From: Bifidobacterium sp. ESL0732
GTDB lineage: Bacteria; Actinomycetota; Actinomycetes; Actinomycetales; Bifidobacteriaceae
NCBI RefSeq assembly: GCF_029395535.1
Contig: NZ_CP113920.1
Coordinates: forward strand, 930,001 to 994,000
Direction: 5' to 3'
Length of the DNA stretch: 64,000 nt
In this document: positions 35,414-45,004 of the stretch, in pieces
How the letters are laid out: every line of letters starts with the position of its first letter
Position numbering within the stretch: position 1 is the stretch's first letter
Program-made: the position numbers and the translations under genes
Notes under the pieces: generated by a model
What the model was told of the DNA's origin: nothing
The model's input: only the letters and a program-made list of their open reading frames with translations
Databases searched by the model: none

Positions 35414-36247
35414 ATGAAATCGACACTGTTGGGAATATACGAGAAGGCCTTGGATTCGAATCAGTCGTGGGATGGATTGTTCGCTCAAGTCAGAGAATTC
35501 GGATTCGATTTCATGGATATTTCAATAGACGAGAGTGAAAAGCGGATGTTGCGGCTTTATACGGATGCCGAAGATGTGCGTCGTATTCGCAGAGCGGCCG
35601 AAAGGGAAAATGTGCTGATAGGAGGGGTCTGCTTGTCGGCGCATCGTCGTTTCTCGTTAGGATCACCGATAAAGGAACATGAAGTCAAGGCCTGTGACCT
35701 GCTCTTCAGATCCATTGACTTTGCCAAAGAGGTAGGGGCTTCTGTGGTTCAGCTAGCGGGGTATTACACGTTTTATGATGCGCATGACGAATATTGCCGT
35801 CCACGTTTCATGAGGAATCTTGCCAAAGGCGTTCGCTACGCTGCGAAAAAGGGTGTTATGCTCGCCATTGAAAACGTGGATGGGCAGGATCTGACCGATT
35901 TGCACAGGATAACCGCGGTTCTTGACGAGATTGGTTCTCCGTGGTTGCAGGCATATCCCGATATCGGTAACTCATTTTATAACTCGTGTGATGTCGTTGA
36001 CGATTTACGTGCCGCAGAAGGCAGGATTGTTGCTCTGCATGCCAAGGATGTATTACCCGGCAAAGCGCGAAAAGTGCCGTTCGGAAAAGGTATTGTCGAC
36101 TTCGACAAGGCGTTTGCCGAGTTGAAAAGGCAGCATTGGTCCGGCAGAGTGATGATCGAGATGTGGAATGATGATGTAGACGTTGACGAGCAGTGCGTTC
36201 AGGCGAAGAGTTTCGTGGAGGAGAAACTCGACAGAGCAGGGTTATAG
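35414..36247 (+). CDS. ulaE: L-xylulose-5-phosphate 3-epimerase (UlaE/SgbU type)
   Basis: 277 aa TIM barrel closely resembling E. coli UlaE (LGIYEKAL, CLSAHRRFSLGS, YPDIGNSF, VPFGKGIVDF, MIEMW). Metal and catalytic residues expected for the family are E153, D183, H209 and E249. It converts L-xylulose-5-P to L-ribulose-5-P, the substrate of the UlaF-type epimerase on the other arm. It follows a terminator, so it probably has its own promoter in 35295-35413. Fairly AT-rich at its start. Confidence 0.92.
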   Translation: MKSTLLGIYEKALDSNQSWDGLFAQVREFGFDFMDISIDESEKRMLRLYTDAEDVRRIRRAAERENVLIGGVCLSAHRRFSLGSPIKEHEVKACDLLFRSIDFAKEVGASVVQLAGYYTFYDAHDEYCRPRFMRNLAKGVRYAAKKGVMLAIENVDGQDLTDLHRITAVLDEIGSPWLQAYPDIGNSFYNSCDVVDDLRAAEGRIVALHAKDVLPGKARKVPFGKGIVDFDKAFAELKRQHWSGRVMIEMWNDDVDVDEQCVQAKSFVEEKLDRAGL

Positions 36248-36342
36248 AGATCGTATGCAGGATTTTTGATTGTTCAGGAAGTCAAGGTTTCAGGTAGTGC
36301 AGTTTGCTTCGTTGCAATCGTATGCCTGTATGATTGTTGACC

Positions 36343-36960
36343 ATGATTAAACGCATCGGATTAACCGGGGGCATTGCGGCAGGTAAAAGCACTGTGGCTG
36401 CACATCTAAAGGAGCGTGGAGCTTACCTTATTGATTACGACCAACTGGCCCGTGAGGTTGTCGAGCCGGGCAGCGAGGGAATCCATGAAATCGTTAGGGA
36501 ATTCGGTCCAGATGCGACACAACCCGACGGTTCGTTGAACCGAAAGTGGATGGCTGCACACGTCTTTTCGTCTGGTGCGGCACCCGACGCCAGACAGAGG
36601 CTCGACGATATCGAACATCCACTGATTTATCGGCGTGCCAAGGATTTGGAACGTCAGGTTGCCACGGAAAAATCTTCTTCAACCCCTGTCGTTGTCCACG
36701 ATGTGCCTCTGCTGGCTGAGGTTATCGACACCATTCCCTTCAGATTCGACCATATCCTTACTGTGGAGGCACCCGAGGAAACCCGTATCCAAAGGATGAT
36801 GAAAACGCGTGGAATGAGCCGAGAGCAAGCCGAAGGCAGGATACGCCACCAGTCCAGCCGTAAACAGCGCGAAGCCATCGCCGATGTGGTCATCGACTCC
36901 ACACAACCAATCGAACAAATGTTCGACCGTCTTGATATGCTGTTCGCACAATGGCGATGA
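36343..36960 (+). CDS. coaE: Dephospho-CoA kinase
   Basis: 205 aa from the ATG at 36343. Last step of CoA synthesis: phosphorylates the ribose 3'-OH of dephospho-CoA. P-loop TGGIAAGKST (residues 8-17), the substrate-lid DYDQLAREVV, and VVHDVPLLAE are typical. Normal ~200-aa length without the C-terminal GrpB-like extension seen in some Actinobacteria. It is followed 150 bp later by uvrB. Confidence 0.95.
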   Translation: MIKRIGLTGGIAAGKSTVAAHLKERGAYLIDYDQLAREVVEPGSEGIHEIVREFGPDATQPDGSLNRKWMAAHVFSSGAAPDARQRLDDIEHPLIYRRAKDLERQVATEKSSSTPVVVHDVPLLAEVIDTIPFRFDHILTVEAPEETRIQRMMKTRGMSREQAEGRIRHQSSRKQREAIADVVIDSTQPIEQMFDRLDMLFAQWR

Positions 36961-37110
36961 ATGAGGCCGAATCCGCCATAAAGTTAATTGTGGGAATACG
37001 GCCGCGAAGCCATGATTAAGTTGAGCTTTCGAAACGAAACCGAGCGAAGGCTTGCGTCTTTGTTGGCTGTCTTTGAATGAGTTGGGCTGGCGAAAGGAAT
37101 CGAAACAGGC

Positions 37111-39225
<2,115 letters not shown>

Positions 39226-39575
39226 CTTCAGCGGATGAGCCGCCCTGTCATTTTGCTGTATGTTTGCTGATTCGTGACGACAGTTTGCGTAGGATGTGCT
39301 TTCGTGCGGAAAGTGCATCCCTGAAAGCGAAGTCTTGCATATTCTGTAACGATACAATTTAGACAATTCGTATTCAAAAATAACTCTTTTTTGGCAAATA
39401 AAAGCAGACACACCTATTTTTCTTGTTTGATAAATTATTCTGTCATAATATAATTTATCATTGTCTGTTTCTGTCTGTGTCCAAGGAAGGATACTTCAAG
39501 TGATATCCCTGATGGCGTCTGTTGCAGGGCGGCAAACAGACTGAAAAATGAGAAATATAAGGGAGAAAAGCAAAT
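39226..39575. other. AT-rich intergenic region before the organophosphate transporter gene
   Basis: This 350-bp spacer has an inverted repeat GATAAATTAT/ATAATTTATC (39429-39438 and 39450-39459) about 120 bp before the transporter start. GACA/TGTC-rich repeats flank it (near 39405-39413 and 39463-39481). It looks regulatory; I see no gene. Confidence 0.5.
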
Positions 39576-40907
39576 ATGATAGGTTTCCTGAAAATTCAGC
39601 ATAAACCCCCGGTCCCTGCCGAAAAAGCAGAGTCGGTGTTCGCCAGATACAAGTGGATGTCTTTGGTGGGCGTTTTCGTCGGCTATGCCGCGTTCTATAT
39701 CGTGCGCAACAACTTCACGCTCTCGACCCCCGAACTTCAAGGGCAGCTGCATCTGACCAAGGGTCAGGTCGGCATGCTCTCCAGCTGTCTACTGATTTCA
39801 TATGGTTTAGGCAAGGGATTCATGAGCGCTTTGGCTGATAAGGCCAACCCGAAGCGTTTCATGGTGACCGGTTTGGTCATCTGCGCTCTCCTCAACATCG
39901 GTTTGGCGTTCTTCGGAGTCAATGTATGGGCGACCGCGTTCATTCTCATTCTTCTGGGCTTGTTCCAAGGCATGGGTGTCGGGCCTGCGTTCATTACGCT
40001 GTCTACATGGTTCAAGAAGAAGGACCGCGGTTTCATCACCTCGATCTGGAACTGCTCCCACAATATCGGCGGCGGCCTGGTCTCGCCGTTGGCTGGCTTT
40101 ATGCTGGGTGTCGTGGGAACCGGTAGCTGGCGTTTTGCCTACTACGTCTTTCCCGCCATCATCGCAATCATCATTGCGGTCGTAATCTGGTTCCTCATCA
40201 AGGGCCGTCCTGAGGAAGAGGGCCTTCAGCCTCTTGAGGAGACCAAGGAAGAGCAGGGCGACGTGGATTACAAGGACCTTTCGTCCTGGCAGATTCTCAC
40301 CAAATATGTCTTCACGAATCCCGGCGCCTGGCTCGTTTCCTTCATGGATACCTTTGTCTACATGATCCGCTTCGGCATCCTCACCTGGATCCCGATCTTC
40401 CTCACCCAGGCAAAGGGCTTTAGCCACGGCCAGATGATGGTGGCGTTCACCTTCTTCGAGTGGGCCGCCATCCCGTCGACGCTGCTCGCCGGCATCATCT
40501 CCGACAAGCTCTTCAAGGGCCACCGCATGCCGCCGGCCATCATCGCCCTGGTGATCATCGTCTTCTGCATCATCGGCTACTGGACCAGCTCCTCGGTCGT
40601 CGCGGTCACCGTGTTCGCCGCCCTCGCCGGCTGCCTGGTCTACATCCCGCAGTTCCTTGACTCCGTGCAGACCATGGAGGTCGTGCCGCCGTTCGCCGTC
40701 GGCTCCACCGTCGGCCTGCGTGGCTTCATGAGCTACGTCCTCGGCTCCACCTGCGGCACCAGCCTCCTCGGCGTCGCCGTCGACCACTACGGCTGGAACG
40801 CCGGCTTGATCATGCTTCTGATCGCCGTGGTACTCTGCACCATCTGCGCCATCTTCCTCCACATCTTCACCTTGAAGAAGGAGAAGGCTACCAAGCAGGC
40901 CGCCTGA
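39576..40907 (+). CDS. Organophosphate:phosphate antiporter family transporter (GlpT/UhpT-like)
   Basis: 443 aa with 12 predicted membrane helices. Similarity to the OPA branch of MFS: FYIVRNNFTLSTPELQ, KGQVGMLSSCLLISYGLGKG, and GVGPAFITLSTWF. These proteins exchange phosphate for glycerol-3-P or hexose-6-P. No uhpABC- or glp-type genes are nearby, so the substrate is open. GGGAG precedes the ATG; an inverted repeat upstream may be an operator. GC content of the second half is visibly higher than the first. Confidence 0.87.
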   Translation: MIGFLKIQHKPPVPAEKAESVFARYKWMSLVGVFVGYAAFYIVRNNFTLSTPELQGQLHLTKGQVGMLSSCLLISYGLGKGFMSALADKANPKRFMVTGLVICALLNIGLAFFGVNVWATAFILILLGLFQGMGVGPAFITLSTWFKKKDRGFITSIWNCSHNIGGGLVSPLAGFMLGVVGTGSWRFAYYVFPAIIAIIIAVVIWFLIKGRPEEEGLQPLEETKEEQGDVDYKDLSSWQILTKYVFTNPGAWLVSFMDTFVYMIRFGILTWIPIFLTQAKGFSHGQMMVAFTFFEWAAIPSTLLAGIISDKLFKGHRMPPAIIALVIIVFCIIGYWTSSSVVAVTVFAALAGCLVYIPQFLDSVQTMEVVPPFAVGSTVGLRGFMSYVLGSTCGTSLLGVAVDHYGWNAGLIMLLIAVVLCTICAIFLHIFTLKKEKATKQAA

Positions 40908-40945
40908 TAGTCATTCGTCTGTAGAGTGAAGCTGTCTGTAATATT

Positions 40946-40995
40946 AAGGCATCCTCAAAAAGAGATTCGTTTCATCTTTTTTCAGGATGCCTTTC
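40946..40995 (+). terminator. Terminator after the organophosphate transporter gene
   Basis: AAGGCATCCT pairs with AGGATGCCTT and an A-tract/T-tract extends the stem; followed by TCTGTTT. Confidence 0.75.
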
Positions 40996-41098
40996 TGTTT
41001 CATTCGTTTACAGCATTACCGCTTTATCAAACGGAAAGCCGGGTTCAGTCTTGTCGGACGATGTTCATTCGGTCATCGCCCTCCCGTAGGGTGGAAAC

Positions 41099-42085
41099 AT
41101 GGCCGAAACACCCCTTGCGTTTATGATTGCCACATACGTGGTGCTTGCGATTTTCTTCGTCGTCGACTTGTTCGTGATTGGGCGCAGGCCACATGTGCCT
41201 TCCACCAAGGAATGCGTGCAGCACATCGCGTTCTTCGTCGTGGCGGCGCTCATTTTTGGCGGTTTGGTCTGGTGGGTATCCGGTTCGCAACCGGCGCTGG
41301 AGTTCTATTCTGGCTGGCTCACCGAATATTCGCTCAGCATCGACAACCTTTTCGTCTTCGTCATTATCATGACGAATTTCGCAGTCCCCAAGAAACTGCA
41401 AAAATATGTGTTGAGCATCGGCATTACCATCGCCTTGATTTTGCGAGGCCTCTTCATTCTGGTCGGTGCGGCTGTCATCCAACGCTTCACATGGGTCTTC
41501 TTCATATTCGGCGCATTCCTGATCTATACCGCCGTGAAACTGGTGGCCGGCGATGACGACGATGAGGAATACCACGAAAACGCCATCATCCGAGCACTGC
41601 GTAAAGTGGTGAAGATCACGGACCATTATGATGGCGAAAAGCTACGCACCACCATCGACGGCAAGAAGTTCTTCACCCCGATGCTCATCGTCTTCCTCAC
41701 TATCGGCACCACCGACGTGATGTTCGCTTTCGATTCGATTCCCGCCATTTTCGGACTTACCAAAGACCCGTTCATCGTCTTCACTTCCAACATCTTCGCG
41801 CTTCTTGGCCTCCAGCAGCTTTACTTCCTGCTTGGAGCGTTGCTCGACAAGCTGGAGTATCTGCCTTACGGCTTGGCAGTAGTGCTTGGCTTCATTGGTG
41901 TCAAGCTGGTGATGGAGGCGTTGCATGGCAATTCTCTTCCGTTCATCAACGGAGGACGGCCGATTACGCAGGTGCCGGAGATACCGACGTGGATATCGCT
42001 CGCCGTCATTATCGTCGCCATCGGCACGGCGGCCTTGGCCAGTGTCATTAAGATGAAAGCGGATGCCGCCAAGACAAGCAAGTGA
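41099..42085 (+). CDS. TerC-family integral membrane protein
   Basis: 328 aa with about nine membrane helices. Acidic metal-site segments of the family are present: WLTEYSLSIDNLFVFVIIM and FLTIGTTDVMFAFDSIPAIFG. The large cytosolic loop between them is acidic and charged (DDDDEEYHEN). TerC/Alx proteins have been linked to Mn export and metallation of secreted proteins. I looked for a yybP-ykoY Mn riboswitch upstream and did not find one. Confidence 0.92.
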   Translation: MAETPLAFMIATYVVLAIFFVVDLFVIGRRPHVPSTKECVQHIAFFVVAALIFGGLVWWVSGSQPALEFYSGWLTEYSLSIDNLFVFVIIMTNFAVPKKLQKYVLSIGITIALILRGLFILVGAAVIQRFTWVFFIFGAFLIYTAVKLVAGDDDDEEYHENAIIRALRKVVKITDHYDGEKLRTTIDGKKFFTPMLIVFLTIGTTDVMFAFDSIPAIFGLTKDPFIVFTSNIFALLGLQQLYFLLGALLDKLEYLPYGLAVVLGFIGVKLVMEALHGNSLPFINGGRPITQVPEIPTWISLAVIIVAIGTAALASVIKMKADAAKTSK

Positions 42086-42223
42086 TGGCCGATTGGCATA
42101 TGTGAACGCTCACATAAAAGTCGGCGTAACGGCCACCGATACCTGTGAATGCTAGTAGACTTGTTGTATGTTGCGGGTCGATTCCCGCCAAACAACATGT
42201 CAGTAAAGAATAGGCAGGTATTC

Positions 42224-43672
42224 ATGAGGAAAGCAAAAATCGTAGACACCATCGGACCGGCGAGCGAATCGCTGGAGAACTTGACCGAGCTGGTCAAGAA
42301 CGGTATGGATGTCGCACGTCTCAATCGTTCGCACGGCACTACCGAAGACCATCTGAAGGTCTACAACAACGTCCGTCAGGCTTCCAAGACCACGGGCCGC
42401 AACGTCGCCGCTCTGGTTGATCTGCAGGGCCCAAAGATTCGTTGCGGTTGGTTCAAGAAGAACGCCGAGGGCGAAGACAAGGTCCAGCTCAAGGCCGGAC
42501 AGGAATTCATCATCACCACCGACGACGTCGAGGGTGACGAGCACATCACTTCCACCACTTTCAAGGGTCTTCCCGGCGATTGCCATCCCGGCGATCCGAT
42601 CCTCATCGACGACGGCAAGGTTCGTCTCGAGGTCACCAAGGTCGAAGGCAACAACGTACACACCAAGGTCGTCGTAGCAGGACCGGTTTCCAGCCACAAG
42701 GGCATCAACCTGCCGGGCGTGGCCGTGAGCCTCCCGGCCCTGACCGAGAAGGATGAGGCCGACCTGCGTTGGGCCATCCAGACCGGCGCCGACATCATCG
42801 CCATGTCCTTCGTGCGTTTCGCCACCGACATCGACCGCGCCCACGAGATCATGGACGAGGAAGGCCGTCGAATCCCAATCGTTGCCAAGATCGAGAAGCC
42901 GCAGGCTGTGGAGAATCTCGAAGATATTGTCAAGGCCTTCGACGGCATCATGGTTGCCCGCGGCGACATGGCCGTCGAAATGCCATTCGAGCAGGTCCCG
43001 CTGGTCACCAAGCGCTGCATCGAGCTGGCCCGCGAATACGCCAAGCCCGTCATCGTCGCTACCGAGGTTCTTGGCTCCATGGTCAATTCCCCGATTCCGT
43101 CCCGCGCCGAGGCTTCCGATTGCGCCAACGCTGTCCTCGACGGTGCCGATGCGACCATGACCTCCAACGAGACCGCCGTCGGCAAGTATCCGGCACAGAC
43201 CGTCAACACGATGGCCCGCATCTCCGGCTACGCCACCGAACATGGCTTCGACCGTATTCCTTCCATCTCCAACCTCGACATGTCGAGCACCGGTGCCGTT
43301 TCCTCTGCTGCCGTCGATCTGGCCGACAAGATCAATGCCAAGGCCATCGTGGCCTACACGCAGACCGGTTCCACGGTGCACCGCGTTTCCCGCGAACGTC
43401 CGGCTGCCCCGATCTACGGCATCACCAACAACGAGCACACCTATCACTGGCTGGCTCTGAGCTGGGGCACCGAAGGCTTCTGCGTCAAAGAGGATTACCA
43501 CGACATGAACCGTCATCAGCTGATGATCTTCACTGACAAGCTGCTTCGCGACGCCGGCAAGGTCGTCAACGGAGACAAGATCGTCGTGCTGAGTTCCGCT
43601 CAAGGCGAGCATAAGGCCGGTCGCACCGACTCGCTCTATGTCCACACCGTGGGTGCCTGCGACGCTGACTGA
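42224..43672 (+). CDS. pyk: Pyruvate kinase
   Basis: 482 aa from the ATG at 42224 (MRKAKIVDTIGPAS, the usual start); an in-frame ATG at 42197 is an alternative. Catalyses PEP + ADP to pyruvate + ATP. Conserved NRSHG, the K/Mg site IPIVAKIEKPQAVENLEDI, MVARGDMAVE, and TSNETAVGKYP in the B/A domains; the C-domain begins near residue 350. Highly codon-biased like other glycolytic genes. Ends at a strong terminator. Confidence 0.97.
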   Translation: MRKAKIVDTIGPASESLENLTELVKNGMDVARLNRSHGTTEDHLKVYNNVRQASKTTGRNVAALVDLQGPKIRCGWFKKNAEGEDKVQLKAGQEFIITTDDVEGDEHITSTTFKGLPGDCHPGDPILIDDGKVRLEVTKVEGNNVHTKVVVAGPVSSHKGINLPGVAVSLPALTEKDEADLRWAIQTGADIIAMSFVRFATDIDRAHEIMDEEGRRIPIVAKIEKPQAVENLEDIVKAFDGIMVARGDMAVEMPFEQVPLVTKRCIELAREYAKPVIVATEVLGSMVNSPIPSRAEASDCANAVLDGADATMTSNETAVGKYPAQTVNTMARISGYATEHGFDRIPSISNLDMSSTGAVSSAAVDLADKINAKAIVAYTQTGSTVHRVSRERPAAPIYGITNNEHTYHWLALSWGTEGFCVKEDYHDMNRHQLMIFTDKLLRDAGKVVNGDKIVVLSSAQGEHKAGRTDSLYVHTVGACDAD

Positions 43673-43729
43673 AGTGTCGAAAGAGACTTCCGGCGCGGTA
43701 TAGCCGTTAGCTGAAAGCCTGCTTTTAGA

Positions 43730-43782
43730 AAACAATCTTTGGCTCTGCAAGACAACAACACTTGCAGGGCCAAAGATTGTTT
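43730..43782 (+). terminator. Strong terminator after pyk
   Basis: AACAATCTTTGGCTCTGCAAG-type 21-bp stem (43731-43751 with 43761-43781, one mismatch) and a 9-nt loop, followed by TTC. Confidence 0.85.
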
Positions 43783-43909
43783 CATGACTTGCGGAGCTCA
43801 ATGTGTAGAACGAGCGAGAAGACACGCAGATGACGAAATCGACACTCCTACGTCTCTTGATTATGCTATTTTTAAATGGTTGCAATTTGAGCATTGCGGA
43901 CAGATACAA

Positions 43910-43983
43910 GCCCTTGTATCCCAATTGGTAGAGGAAACAGCCTCAAAATCTGTGCAGTGTGGGTTCGAGTCCCACCAAGGGCA
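43910..43983 (+). tRNA. tRNA-like gene, anticodon CAA (Leu), short variable loop
   Basis: 74 nt. The acceptor stem GCCCTTG/CAAGGGC is perfect, the T-arm is GTGGG-TTCGAGT-CCCAC, and discriminator is A; CCA is not encoded. U33 (43943) precedes anticodon CAA (43944-43946). Oddities: the variable loop is only 5 nt (GCAGT) whereas tRNA-Leu has a long arm; the anticodon stem has a C-U mismatch at its base (43941/43949); the D-stem TCCC pairs poorly with GAGG. It may be a non-canonical tRNA or a decaying gene. Confidence 0.75.
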
Positions 43984-44108
43984 CGTTGAGTGTGTTTATC
44001 ACTTTTGAATGATTGATATATCATAGTATCAATATCCTTATGTACTCGACATTTGTCGTAAGAGACTGAGAAGGCGCGAAGACAACGAGTGCGGAAGTAT
44101 ATACAGAA

Positions 44109-44888
44109 ATGGATGATGATATGGATCAGATACTGACTGACGAGGAACTGAAAGCTGCAGCGACCGATGACATTGAGTCCGTCGTTGATGAGACCAAGAC
44201 GGAAAAGGCCGAGGATGAAGACAAGCCGCGTCAGCGCACCGTCGTCGTGGCCGAGGACGAATCCGTGAACCGTATGGATTTGGTAGCCATGCTTGAAGAC
44301 AATGGCTACAAAGTCGTTGGTGAAGCTGCCAATGGTGAGGAAGCCATCGAACTTACCCGTAAATTCCGCCCGGATGTGGTGTGCATGGATGTCAAGATGC
44401 CACGCATGGATGGTATTACCGCTGCCGGCACGATTTGCGACGAGAATATCGCCCCTGTCGTCATGCTCACTGCTTATTCCCAGCCCGATTTGGTTAAGCA
44501 GGCCACCGGTGCTGGCGCCATGGCCTACGTCACCAAGCCATATGAGGAATCCAAGCTGCTGCCGGCGCTGGAAGTGGCCATGGGGCGTTTCGCCGAGATC
44601 AACGATTTGCTTGATACCGTCGAAGCGAATGAAGGCAAACTCAAACAGACCGAATCGCAGCTCAAGGAAGCCGAAGAAAAGCTCAAGAAGGCCGAAGATA
44701 CACTTGAGGAGCGCAAGCTCGTAGATCGCGCCAAGGGCCTGCTGATGGACAAGGCGGACTTCTCCGAGCAGGGCGCCTTTCGCTGGATTCAGAAGACTTC
44801 CATGGATCAACGTATCCCCAAGAAGCGCCTGGCTATGGCCATCATCGCCAAGTACGGCGATCCGAAGCCGGAACCTCAGCAGCGCTGA
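44109..44888 (+). CDS. pdtaR: ANTAR-domain response regulator, PdtaR type
   Basis: 259 aa; 44121 is an alternative start. The receiver (about 43-160) has phospho-acceptor D94 (CMDVKMPRMDG) and K143 (VTKPYEES), a coiled linker, then the ANTAR domain (about 190-250, LVDRAKGLLMDK...KRLAMAIIAKYG) that binds paired RNA hairpins to prevent termination. The N-terminal ~40 residues are acidic and variable. Its cognate kinase PdtaS is at 3159-4661. No ribosome site is obvious. Confidence 0.93.
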   Translation: MDDDMDQILTDEELKAAATDDIESVVDETKTEKAEDEDKPRQRTVVVAEDESVNRMDLVAMLEDNGYKVVGEAANGEEAIELTRKFRPDVVCMDVKMPRMDGITAAGTICDENIAPVVMLTAYSQPDLVKQATGAGAMAYVTKPYEESKLLPALEVAMGRFAEINDLLDTVEANEGKLKQTESQLKEAEEKLKKAEDTLEERKLVDRAKGLLMDKADFSEQGAFRWIQKTSMDQRIPKKRLAMAIIAKYGDPKPEPQQR

Positions 44889-44910
44889 GCCTGACCACGA
44901 AATTTATGAA

Positions 44911-44950
44911 TTCGCCTGTCGATTCGCCTATGAATCGGCAGGCGATATTT
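44911..44950 (+). terminator. Terminator after pdtaR
   Basis: TCGCCTGTCGATTC pairs with GAATCGGCAGGCGA (one T-G pair) around 6 nt, followed by TATTTGTAT. Confidence 0.7.
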
Positions 44951-45004
44951 GTATAGTGGAAACCATACGGCTTACGAAACGAAGTTGCAAGGAATGACGA
45001 TCTT

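Noticed and set aside
40994..41098. Possible Mn (yybP-ykoY) riboswitch before terC
   Set aside because: I could not find the conserved core or a plausible paired structure besides a small hairpin.
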